Of a stretch of DNA of 8,329 bases, positions 1 through 6,079 are shown piece after piece (positions within the stretch are counted from its first letter, which is position 1; every line of letters starts with the position of its first letter). The position numbers and the translations under genes are program-made. Below the pieces are notes generated by a model that was not told the DNA's origin, made no database searches, and saw nothing but the letters and a program-made list of their open reading frames with translations. The stretch covers positions 1 through 8,329 of the forward strand of contig CAZMUN010000044.1 of NCBI GenBank assembly GCA_964569815.1. The letters run 5' to 3'. Origin of the DNA: CAZMUN01 sp964569815. Its GTDB lineage: Archaea > Iainarchaeota > Iainarchaeia > Iainarchaeales > GCA-2688035.

Positions 1-177
1 AAAAATGGAGTGCACTTTCATGTAAGAAACGCCTGATTTCATCATCTGCCTTTGGGTTCCCTCAGGGCAGTCGAACAAAAACCAGTTTCCCTCAAATTGC
101 AAAGCCAAGGCTGTCAAATTCCTTTCCACTGTCGGATTAGAACAGCTTGTTCCCAGCACAACGAGACGCATTGCCAT
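1..177 (-). CDS. rnz: Ribonuclease Z (tRNA 3' processing endonuclease), N-terminal part
   Basis: The first 59 codons of a minus-strand gene are visible; the rest lies beyond base 1. Translation begins MAMRLVVLGTSCSNPT and contains FDCPEGTQRQMM near residues 35-46. This matches the start of RNase Z/ElaC proteins of the metallo-beta-lactamase superfamily: a GTS strand, then DCxEGTQRQ. RNase Z removes the 3' trailer of precursor tRNAs in the cytosol. The zinc-binding HxHxDH motif should follow just outside the window, so catalytic competence cannot be judged. The usual Gly in DCGEGTQ is Pro here. ATG at 177 is preferred over ATG at 171 because a TATA-like box is centred about 25 bases upstream of it, the spacing of a leaderless archaeal transcript. 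The gene is divergent from lonB across 97 bp. The family call is confident; the exact start is less so. Confidence 0.88.
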   Translation of the reverse strand, partial: MAMRLVVLGTSCSNPTVERNLTALALQFEGNWFLFDCPEGTQRQMMKSGVSYMKVHSIF

Positions 178-196
178 CAAGGAATAGGGCTTGGAA

Positions 197-207
197 ATAT
201 TTAAAAT
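197..207 (-). promoter_or_regulatory. TATA-like box for rnz
   Basis: On the minus strand the segment reads AAATATTTAAA or close to it, in an otherwise mixed sequence. Its centre, near base 202, is about 25 bases from the ATG at 177. That is the expected distance from TATA box to transcription start in archaea, which implies a leaderless or nearly leaderless mRNA. Confidence 0.5.
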
Positions 208-240
208 AGCCTTTTTTCAGGGCCTTTGCTTTTCCAAAGC

Positions 241-248
241 TTTTTAAT
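241..248 (+). promoter_or_regulatory. TATA-like box for lonB
   Basis: TTTTTAAT lies about 27-34 bases before the lonB ATG at 275, the right distance for a leaderless start. No Shine-Dalgarno sequence precedes that ATG. The AT-rich palindrome at 260-273 is an alternative basal element, but it would place initiation inside the coding region. Confidence 0.45.
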
Positions 249-259
249 TCTTGCAATGC

Positions 260-273
260 ATATATCGATATAT
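260..273. promoter_or_regulatory. Perfect 14-bp palindrome abutting the lonB start; candidate operator
   Basis: ATATATCGATATAT is a perfect 7+7 palindrome ending one base before the lonB ATG. It sits between the TATA-like box at 241-248 and the start codon, overlapping the expected transcription start. A dimeric regulator bound here could block polymerase. It is also simply alternating AT, so it may reflect composition only. Confidence 0.3.
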
Positions 274-274
274 T

Positions 275-2197
275 ATGGCTCGCTCTCCCAAAAAAAGCTT
301 TGAACCAAAGTCCACTGCTTCAATTCCTGTTCCAAAAAGAATACTTGACCAGGTAATAGGCCAGGAAAAGTCAGTTGAACTGATAAGAAAGGCCTCCGCC
401 CAGAAGCGAAACGTTCTTTTAATCGGGTTGCCTGGAACAGGCAAAAGCATGCTGGCCCAGGCAATGGCTGAAATAATGCCTGTTTCAAAGCTCCATGACC
501 TTCTCGTTTTTCCAAACAACGCTGACCCAAACAACCCAAAGGTTGTCACAGTAAAGGCCGGCCAGGGCAAAAAGATTTTGCACCAGCAGCGCCTTGAGGC
601 CAGAAAACAGGAGGACAATCTCCGTTTGATAAGCTTTCTGCTTCCAATGGGCGCCTTTATTCTGTCACTCATAATATGGCAGCTTGGCTGGGTTCCTGAC
701 GTGGTTTTTGCGGCACTGCTTTTGCTTGACGGCCTTATGATGATTGGCTTTGGCTTAGGGCTGCAGATGAGAACTCGTGGCATAAAGCAAACTCCAAAGC
801 TTTTGGTTGACAACGCTGGAAAAAAGACCGCTCCCTTTATTGAAGCAACCGGCGCCCGCGCTGGAGCGCTTTTGGGGGATGTAAGGCATGACCCATTGCA
901 GAGCGGAGGCCTTGGAACGCCGCCACACCTTAGAGTTGAACCCGGAATGATTCACAGAAGCAGCGGCGGAGTGCTTTTCTTGGATGAAATCGCGACCTTG
1001 TCCCAAAAAAGCCAGCAGGAGCTTTTGAGTGCAATGCAGGACAAAAAATACAGCATCACTGGCCAAAGCGAGCTTTCAAGCGGGGCCATGACCCGCACAG
1101 AGCCTGTTCCATGCAACTTCGTTTTGGTTGCCTCAGGAAACTACGGCGATTTGAAAAAAGTTCACCCTGCCTTGCGTTCAAGGATTCGCGGTTACGGCTA
1201 CGAGGTTTACATGAACCAGGAGATGCTTGACACCCCTGAAAACAGGAAAAAGCTTGTTCAGTTCGTGGCGCAGGAAGTGGTGAAAGACGGAAAAATACCT
1301 CACTTCAGCAATGCTGGCGTTGAGGAAATAATTTTTGAGGCAAGGCGCCGTGCTGAAAGAAAAAACAAGCTTACCTTAAAGCTTCGAGACCTAGGCGGCC
1401 TTGTGCGGGCAGCCGGAGACATTGCAAAGGAAAAAAACCATGTTTTGGTCCAGCCTGAAGACGTCACAGAAGCAAAGTTTTCGGCCAGGACTTTGGAGCA
1501 GCAGATGGTTGACAAATTTTTGGAAATAAAAAAGGAATACGAGGTTTACTTGACAGAGGGAACCGCCGTAGGCCGGGTGAACGGCCTGGCTGTAAGCAGC
1601 GACGGCTCAGCAGGAATGGTTCTGCCAATCGAGGCAGAAATGGCGCCGGCTGCCTCCCGTTCCGAGGGAAGAATAATTGCAACAGGAAAGCTTGGCGACA
1701 TAGCAAAGGAAGCAGTCCAAAACGTGAGCGCCTTGATAAAAAAGGTTTCAGGAAAAGACGTAAGCAAGCACGACCTCCACATACAGTTCCTGCAGACCTA
1801 TGAGGGCGTTGAAGGCGATTCCGCTTCTGTAAGCGTTGCCACTGCTGTCATAAGCGCAGCCGAGCAGATTCCAATAAAGCAGGCGTTGGCCATGACCGGG
1901 TCTTTGTCTGTCCGAGGAGAAGTTTTGCCTGTCGGTGGAATCACGGCAAAAATTCAGGCCGCAATAAAGGCAGGCTTCAGGGAAGTCGTGATCCCAAAAG
2001 CCAATGTCCCTGACATAGTTTTGCCTGAAAGCCAGCTCAAGAAAATAAACGTGGTTCCTGTTTCTTCTTTGGAAGAAGTCTTAAGAAACGCTTTTGTCCA
2101 AGGCAATAGAACCAAAAAGCTTCTTTCCTCTTTGAAAAAAATCCTCAGCTTTTTGCCTGCGTCCCCAAAAGACTCTTTTCCAAAAGCGGTAAGCTAG
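275..2197 (+). CDS. lonB: Archaeal membrane-bound ATP-dependent Lon protease (LonB)
   Basis: This 640-residue protein is a membrane-anchored AAA+ serine protease that unfolds and degrades damaged or regulatory proteins at the cytoplasmic face. The AAA+ domain carries Walker A GLPGTGKS (51-58), Walker B GGVLFLDEI (231-239) and a sensor-1-like VASGN (285-289). Two hydrophobic segments (about 117-135 and 140-165) are inserted between Walker A and Walker B, the hallmark of archaeal LonB. The C-terminal protease domain has EGDSAS with catalytic Ser516 and Asp515, then GGITAKIQAA with Lys559. The 43-residue Ser-Lys spacing equals that known for Archaeoglobus LonB. The last 30 residues, rich in Lys, Ser and Pro, look like a variable tail. 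A TTG at 251 is in frame, but the ATG at 275 fits the promoter and gives a normal N terminus. The gene converges on the DUF373 gene with a 4-bp overlap. Confidence 0.96.
   Translation: MARSPKKSFEPKSTASIPVPKRILDQVIGQEKSVELIRKASAQKRNVLLIGLPGTGKSMLAQAMAEIMPVSKLHDLLVFPNNADPNNPKVVTVKAGQGKKILHQQRLEARKQEDNLRLISFLLPMGAFILSLIIWQLGWVPDVVFAALLLLDGLMMIGFGLGLQMRTRGIKQTPKLLVDNAGKKTAPFIEATGARAGALLGDVRHDPLQSGGLGTPPHLRVEPGMIHRSSGGVLFLDEIATLSQKSQQELLSAMQDKKYSITGQSELSSGAMTRTEPVPCNFVLVASGNYGDLKKVHPALRSRIRGYGYEVYMNQEMLDTPENRKKLVQFVAQEVVKDGKIPHFSNAGVEEIIFEARRRAERKNKLTLKLRDLGGLVRAAGDIAKEKNHVLVQPEDVTEAKFSARTLEQQMVDKFLEIKKEYEVYLTEGTAVGRVNGLAVSSDGSAGMVLPIEAEMAPAASRSEGRIIATGKLGDIAKEAVQNVSALIKKVSGKDVSKHDLHIQFLQTYEGVEGDSASVSVATAVISAAEQIPIKQALAMTGSLSVRGEVLPVGGITAKIQAAIKAGFREVVIPKANVPDIVLPESQLKKINVVPVSSLEEVLRNAFVQGNRTKKLLSSLKKILSFLPASPKDSFPKAVS
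2135..2141 (-). terminator. Oligo-T tract, candidate terminator of the DUF373 transcript
   Basis: The minus strand carries seven T in a row about 53 bases beyond the DUF373 stop, inside the end of lonB. Archaeal RNA polymerase terminates at U-rich tracts without needing a hairpin. It overlaps coding sequence, so the call is tentative. Confidence 0.3.
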
Positions 2198-3411
2198 CCG
2201 CTTAAAACAAGCCTTCCTTTTCGGAAAGAAAAGTTTTTTTTGTTTACCTCGGTTTTCTTGTCGGTTTCCGAATTGAAAAAGGTAATGCTTTTTTTCTTCC
2301 TATCCACTGCTTCAACTCGGCCAAGCCATGTTCCCTCAGAACTGTATATAGGCAGGCCGACCAAAAGCTTTGTTACCTTTTCCCTTATGTCCAAGACTTC
2401 GCTCGACCTGAACGTTACCAACAGAACCAAAAAGCTTCCCAGAATGCTTACAAGGAAAAGGTTTAGGTCCACTTCCCTCAAAAACACGCGGGTTGCTGTT
2501 TCAACAATCCACCAAAGGAGAAAAATGCTTACGCCTGTAAGCAGGTACCTCCTCAAAAGGTAGGCTTTCTTGAAGTGGACTACGTCAAGGCTTCTGCCTA
2601 TAGCTATTGAGAACGCAGCCAAAACCATGAAAAGGTATGTTGCCTGCGCTATCCTGACCGCATCCAGCAATGGCTCTGTTATCTGCATTGTCAAAAACTT
2701 GTTGTAGGCTGTGATAACCCCAAAAGCGCCGATGAAAATGCTTCCAATGTAGAAAGGAAAGCTGCTTCTTTGGACTGAAATGCTTCCAGTTATGCTTCTG
2801 GAAAAATCAAGCAAAGGCTCCTCTATTCCAAAGCCTTTCATTAAAAGATAAACCCCTAAAACAAATGCTATTATCTGGAAAGAAACCGTTCCAAGTGCCA
2901 CGAAAAGCAGAAGCAATATTGCCGGAATGCCGAAAACTATTCTTGAAACATATGGGTCCTTTATTGCTTCCTTCAAGGTGAAAAACGCTGACTCTATCTG
3001 CTGTGCCTGCTTTATTACAACAGTCTCCTTTGAAAATATTTTTGCACGGCTTTGCAGTATTGGAATGATTTGGTCGTCTTCTGCCCCGTCCGTTACCAGA
3101 ACAAATCCAGACGGCTTGAATTTTTTCAAAACCGTGTCAAGCTGTTGGTTCAAAATTTTGTCTGACTGGAAGCCGCCTTTTCCGTGCCCTGTAAGCGTTG
3201 CCACTTCAACCTGCTTTAGGCTTTTTTTTAGCTCATCGAATTTCTTTACCGTGGCAAAAATTGTGTTTGCATCTGATTCCGCGGGGTCAGCCAATGCAAG
3301 CTTGGCCGCAGCATCCAGATTTTTTTCTCTACCCAAAACAGGGCCTTTTATGCCTGTTTTTTTCCCTAAGTCGTTGTCGCGGTCAACACACAAAACCAAT
3401 AATTTATCCAT
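2194..3411 (-). CDS. DUF373 family membrane protein with C-terminal PRC-barrel-like tail
   Basis: This 405-residue protein belongs to the archaeal DUF373 family (COG2237), whose function is unknown. The soluble N-terminal half has CVDRDNDLGKKTG (8-20) with PVLGR (24-28), DPAESDANTIF (42-52) and VLVTDGAEDD (104-113), the conserved acidic motifs of the family. About six hydrophobic segments follow (roughly 157-173, 176-194, 219-236, 256-272, 288-305, 316-334). Residues 346-403 form a soluble tail with the strand pattern KLLVGLPIYSSEGTWLGRVE, which resembles a PRC-barrel; that assignment is inference. The ATG at 3411 sits about 32 bases below the centre of a TATA box, so the leader is very short. 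Its stop overlaps that of lonB, and it is divergent from the SPFH gene across 73 bp. The acidic motifs might bind a nucleotide or metal, but nothing here proves an activity. Confidence 0.88.
   Translation of the reverse strand: MDKLLVLCVDRDNDLGKKTGIKGPVLGREKNLDAAAKLALADPAESDANTIFATVKKFDELKKSLKQVEVATLTGHGKGGFQSDKILNQQLDTVLKKFKPSGFVLVTDGAEDDQIIPILQSRAKIFSKETVVIKQAQQIESAFFTLKEAIKDPYVSRIVFGIPAILLLLFVALGTVSFQIIAFVLGVYLLMKGFGIEEPLLDFSRSITGSISVQRSSFPFYIGSIFIGAFGVITAYNKFLTMQITEPLLDAVRIAQATYLFMVLAAFSIAIGRSLDVVHFKKAYLLRRYLLTGVSIFLLWWIVETATRVFLREVDLNLFLVSILGSFLVLLVTFRSSEVLDIREKVTKLLVGLPIYSSEGTWLGRVEAVDRKKKSITFFNSETDKKTEVNKKNFSFRKGRLVLSG
2234..2241 (+). terminator. Oligo-T tract, candidate terminator of the lonB transcript
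   Basis: Eight consecutive T begin 37 bases after the lonB stop, with a second run of seven T near 2289-2295. Both lie within the antisense DUF373 coding region. Factor-independent archaeal termination at U-tracts makes this a plausible end for lonB mRNA. Confidence 0.35.
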
Positions 3412-3438
3412 TTTCAGCCAGCCAATTAATAGTTAAGG

Positions 3439-3448
3439 TTATATATAA
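3439..3448 (-). promoter_or_regulatory. TATA box for the DUF373 gene
   Basis: TTATATATAA is centred about 32 bases upstream of the DUF373 ATG at 3411, predicting initiation about six bases before the start codon. It is symmetric, so orientation is set by the flanks and by its distance from the minus-strand gene. It lies about 20 bp from the SPFH promoter box, so the two divergent promoters probably interfere or are co-regulated. Confidence 0.5.
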
Positions 3449-3458
3449 ATGATTCACT

Positions 3459-3472
3459 AAAATATATTTAAA
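3459..3472 (+). promoter_or_regulatory. TATA box for the SPFH gene
   Basis: AAAATATATTTAAA ends 12 bases before the SPFH ATG at 3485. The left part of the box gives the normal distance for initiation at or next to the ATG, and no clear Shine-Dalgarno sequence is present. A leaderless mRNA is likely. Confidence 0.5.
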
Positions 3473-3484
3473 CCGCGTGGTAAA

Positions 3485-4453
3485 ATGAATGGGCAAAACC
3501 TAAAGTATCTTGTGTTCATTTTCTTGGTTTTTGCAGTCCTAAGCCTGTCAATTGTAGCCATCTCGAATTTTGGCACTTTGACTGCAAACGCTTTGTGGAT
3601 TTTTGCCGCTCTCCTGTTTGTTTTCGTTGTCTGGAAAGGCGACATAATTTTACTCCTTGAAGAGTACCAGCGTGCGGTAATAATGAGGTTTGGGCGTGTG
3701 GCCAGAGTAGGGGGCCCTGGCTGGTGCCTTGTGGTTCCCTTCATTGAAAAGCCCACAATAGTTGATTTGAGGACACAAACAGTCGATGTTCCAAAACAGG
3801 ATGTGATAACAAAGGGCAACATCGAGCTCAAAATAGATTCAATCATCTACCTCCGCGTTAAAAAAGACAAGGATTCGGTAATAAAAAGCGTTATTGAAGT
3901 CGAAAACTACAAGAACGCAATAAGCCTTTACGTAATCTCTTCAATCAGGGACATAATTGGAAGCATGGTCCTTGAACAGGTTTTGACTCAAACAGAATAC
4001 ATTGAAACAGAGCTTCAGAAAGCAGTGGAAAAAATTTCCGCTTCATGGGGCGTGGAAATTGTAAGCGTTGACTTAAAAGACGTTGATGTCCCAAAAACCG
4101 TTCTTGATGCAATGCACTTGGAAAAGGCAGCTGGACACGAAAGGCTTGCCCGCATTGAAAGAGCCAAAGCCCACGAATACGAAATTGAAACCGTTAAAAG
4201 GGCTGCTGAAATGCTCAGCGACAAGGCCCTATCATACCTTTATGTCAGGGCCTTGGAAAAATTGGGTGAAGGCAGGTCCACAAAATTCTTCTTTCCGGCA
4301 GAGCTGACAAGCCTGGCCCAGTCTATTGGCAGGGGCGCAAAATCCGAATCAGAGCTGGAAGGGCTTTTCAAAAAGTATGCTCCTGCCGTGACATCTGTTT
4401 TAAGCAGGGAAGAAAAAAAGAAATTAAAAAGAAATGCCCGCAAGAAAAAGTAA
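3485..4453 (+). CDS. Stomatin/prohibitin-like SPFH domain membrane protein (slipin)
   Basis: This 322-residue membrane protein of the SPFH (stomatin/slipin) family probably forms oligomeric rings or scaffolds that organise membrane domains and associated proteases. Two N-terminal hydrophobic segments (about 8-27 and 36-58) precede the SPFH domain (about 58-215). Family hallmarks are EEYQRAVIMRFGRV (59-72), GPGWCLVVPFIEK (77-89), VDLRTQTVDVPKQDVITKGN (93-112) and the later WGVEIVSVDLKDVDVP (188-203). An Ala/Glu/Lys-rich helix (about 205-260) predicts coiled coil. The tail from 308 on is strongly basic (KKKLKRNARKKK). In many archaea the slipin gene is coupled to an NfeD-type membrane protease; none is adjacent here. 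It is divergent from DUF373, convergent with the pilin gene (four-base gap), and one gene away from lonB. A role with LonB is conceivable but inferred. Confidence 0.92.
   Translation: MNGQNLKYLVFIFLVFAVLSLSIVAISNFGTLTANALWIFAALLFVFVVWKGDIILLLEEYQRAVIMRFGRVARVGGPGWCLVVPFIEKPTIVDLRTQTVDVPKQDVITKGNIELKIDSIIYLRVKKDKDSVIKSVIEVENYKNAISLYVISSIRDIIGSMVLEQVLTQTEYIETELQKAVEKISASWGVEIVSVDLKDVDVPKTVLDAMHLEKAAGHERLARIERAKAHEYEIETVKRAAEMLSDKALSYLYVRALEKLGEGRSTKFFFPAELTSLAQSIGRGAKSESELEGLFKKYAPAVTSVLSREEKKKLKRNARKKK
4413..4419 (-). terminator. Oligo-T tract, candidate terminator of the pilin transcript
   Basis: On the minus strand seven T lie about 39 bases past the pilin stop, followed by a second T5 run near 4426-4430. 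Both come from the Lys-rich tail codons of the convergent SPFH gene, so codon content alone could explain them. Confidence 0.27.
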
Positions 4454-4457
4454 CCCT

Positions 4458-5132
4458 TCAGGCAGGCCAGCTTCCTGCAGTTGGAAGGCTTTTGCAAGAA
4501 ATGTTTGCCTGCCTCTCAACCCCTGTTTGGCCCCTGTAGTCTACCTCTATTACAACAACTTCGCCCATATTGCTTTTCATATGCCCATAATCAAAGGCAC
4601 AGCCTGAGCTTTGCCCTGCATCAGGGTCCCATTCGTAGAACAGTTCAAGGCCCTTGAACCAAATTTCTCCCCCCGCGCCCACTTCTTCCGGGTCTGAAGC
4701 TGAGATAGGGTCAAGGCCAAGGTTTCGTGAATTCAGCTCCTGAACCATAAACCAAAGGTTGTATTCACAGCCTGCAGGAGACTCCCAGTAAGCTTTAGTC
4801 TCCTGCGAGTCCTGGGTGTAAGTGCCGTAGCCGCTTCCAATGCTGTAAACAAGGCCCTCTATTGTCATTTTTTCGCCGCTGGCATTCTGCAGCTTTAAAT
4901 CAGAAGCCCAGTTAACGTTGTCCCCGCGAGAGCCATTCAGAGTATAGCCCTTTACCCGAAATTCGCCAACCTCCCTTATCTGAAAGCTTGTTGGGTCATC
5001 CACATTGCACAGGGTTTCGTTTGCAGGAGTGCCTGTTACAAACACCATTACCCCGATAACGGTTGCAATAAGAATCAATGCCCAACCATAGGTCATCAAA
5101 TATTCCAATCCAGCCTGTGCCTTTGCATTCAT
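4458..5132 (-). CDS. Type IV pilin-like secreted protein with class III signal peptide
   Basis: This 224-residue surface protein begins MNAKA then QAGLEYLMTYGWA. This is the archaeal class III signal: a short charged leader, predicted cleavage before Gln6, Glu at mature position +5, then a hydrophobic helix (about 15-34). Such precursors are processed by a prepilin peptidase of the EppA/PibD type and assembled into pili or anchored in the membrane. The remaining domain is beta-rich by eye. It has four cysteines (42, 122, 178, 213), enough for two disulfides, and four N-glycosylation sequons (Asn38, 66, 83, 210). The C-terminal domain is not recognised, so the adhesin or pilus role is open. 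Its stop is four bases from the SPFH stop. The SpoIIM gene is 32 bp upstream, but a separate promoter is present. No pilus ATPase or platform gene is nearby. Confidence 0.87.
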   Translation of the reverse strand: MNAKAQAGLEYLMTYGWALILIATVIGVMVFVTGTPANETLCNVDDPTSFQIREVGEFRVKGYTLNGSRGDNVNWASDLKLQNASGEKMTIEGLVYSIGSGYGTYTQDSQETKAYWESPAGCEYNLWFMVQELNSRNLGLDPISASDPEEVGAGGEIWFKGLELFYEWDPDAGQSSGCAFDYGHMKSNMGEVVVIEVDYRGQTGVERQANISCKSLPTAGSWPA

Positions 5133-5149
5133 GATATCTAATGCCTCTT

Positions 5150-5161
5150 TTTTAATTAAAA
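5150..5161 (-). promoter_or_regulatory. TATA-like box for the pilin gene
   Basis: TTTTAATTAAAA, a 12-bp palindrome, occupies the 32-bp gap between the SpoIIM stop and the pilin ATG. Its centre is about 24 bases upstream of the ATG, which predicts an independent leaderless transcript. The pilin can therefore be expressed apart from SpoIIM. Confidence 0.5.
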
Positions 5162-5164
5162 CAT

Positions 5165-6034
5165 TTACAGTGCCGAAGCAATGGCATAAGCCTCTATGAG
5201 CGCTGCAAGGACCAGCAAGCCAATGGCATACAAAACCATCACAAAAACGTCCTTTGCTATTGTGCTCATTTCCCCGCTAAGGTGCTTTTTTTTGCTTAAG
5301 GCCGCGCCCACAATTCCGCCTGCCAAGGCGCCTGTGAAATAACCCAGTGACTCAAAAACGCCGTGGGGGACAAGGCTGAGAAAGCGCTCTGTTGCAACAG
5401 CCAATGCTGTAACGCCTCCATGGGTTGCAGCATACCTTACAATGTCCTTTCCAATCAATACGCCAAGAACAGAGGCATTCCACCCAATGAGAAAAACGGC
5501 GCCAGCCCCATAAACGAATGAAAAAAACAATGCCGGTGCAAGAACAAAAATGCTGTTGTTCACGAAAATCACGTTAAACCAGCAGCCAGGGCTTGTGCCG
5601 CAAACCTGGGTTTTTATTGAAAACGCCCCTGTGAGAGTTTCACGCAGGTTTTCAATTCCTGACAACGTGTTCTGCTGTTCTGCAAACATCACATTCCTTA
5701 CGCCGACATCTACAACACTGTACCAAAAGGCATAGGTCAGGATAAGGCCAATGAAAAGAAAAGCGTAGATCTTTATGACATTGAAGTGCCTTGCAATAAA
5801 CAAGGCGGCATAGCCAGGCCTTTCGGCCTCTTTTTCTTCCTCGCTTTCAAATATCGACCTGAACAACGGCATTAGCGCTATCGTGATAAACGCAATTGCA
5901 AGAATTGAAGAGCTTTTTGGGAACGTAAGATATGCCGCCCACAGAGAAACAGAGCAAATTATTGCCGAAATCACAAGCATGAAAAAAGGGTGGTGAAGTG
6001 CTTCTTTCCTGCTCAGCAGAGATTCAAGTACCAT
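5165..6034 (-). CDS. SpoIIM family (stage II sporulation M / DUF95) integral membrane protein
   Basis: This 289-residue multi-pass membrane protein is related to bacterial SpoIIM. In Bacillus, SpoIIM works with SpoIID and SpoIIP in membrane migration during engulfment. Archaeal members are common, do not sporulate and have no established role. Predicted hydrophobic segments lie at about 16-37, 43-59, 88-107, 160-183, 186-195, 228-247 and 262-287. The family motif PHGVFE (223-228) precedes GYFTGALAGGIVG (231-243). A charged loop, ESEEEKEAERPG (63-74), follows the second helix. A loop at about 112-158 holds two cysteines (145, 151) that could pair outside the cell. The ATG at 6034 is supported by a GGTG Shine-Dalgarno motif five bases upstream. 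The gene is divergent from csl4 and upstream of the pilin. Confidence 0.85.
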   Translation of the reverse strand: MVLESLLSRKEALHHPFFMLVISAIICSVSLWAAYLTFPKSSSILAIAFITIALMPLFRSIFESEEEKEAERPGYAALFIARHFNVIKIYAFLFIGLILTYAFWYSVVDVGVRNVMFAEQQNTLSGIENLRETLTGAFSIKTQVCGTSPGCWFNVIFVNNSIFVLAPALFFSFVYGAGAVFLIGWNASVLGVLIGKDIVRYAATHGGVTALAVATERFLSLVPHGVFESLGYFTGALAGGIVGAALSKKKHLSGEMSTIAKDVFVMVLYAIGLLVLAALIEAYAIASAL

Positions 6035-6039
6035 TCAAA

Positions 6040-6058
6040 CACCATGGTTTAAATAATT
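6040..6058 (-). promoter_or_regulatory. SpoIIM start region: Shine-Dalgarno GGTG plus AT-rich box
   Basis: On the minus strand GGTG at 6043-6040 is five bases before the SpoIIM ATG and pairs with the archaeal 16S 3' end. An AATTATTTAAA-type box at 6058-6048 is too close for initiation upstream of that ATG. The TATA-like segment at 6069-6079, read on the minus strand, gives a roughly 13-base leader that keeps the GGTG and is the better candidate. Confidence 0.4.
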
Positions 6059-6068
6059 TGTTGTTAAG

Positions 6069-6079
6069 AAAATATATCA
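6069..6079 (+). promoter_or_regulatory. TATA-like box of the csl4 operon, possibly bidirectional
   Basis: AAAATATATCA preceded by a purine-rich BRE-like GAA predicts initiation near base 6100 and a U-rich leader of about 27 bases. A second AT-rich stretch near 6088-6097 would give a shorter leader. The same box read on the minus strand may serve SpoIIM. I see no stable structure or Shine-Dalgarno sequence just before the csl4 ATG, which follows a run of seven T. Confidence 0.4.

Noticed and set aside
251..274. TTG start extending LonB by eight residues
   Set aside because: The extra codons run through the AT-rich palindrome and have no Shine-Dalgarno sequence; ATG at 275 fits the promoter spacing and family N terminus.
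244..813. Long open frame antisense to the start of lonB
   Set aside because: It lies wholly opposite a confidently identified AAA+ domain, is rich in Ser/Arg/Phe as expected for a reverse-frame shadow, and shows no family motif.
2927..3436. 169-codon plus-strand frame opposite DUF373
   Set aside because: It is Ser/Phe/Cys-rich shadow translation over the conserved DUF373 head and crosses the DUF373 promoter; no motif is recognisable.
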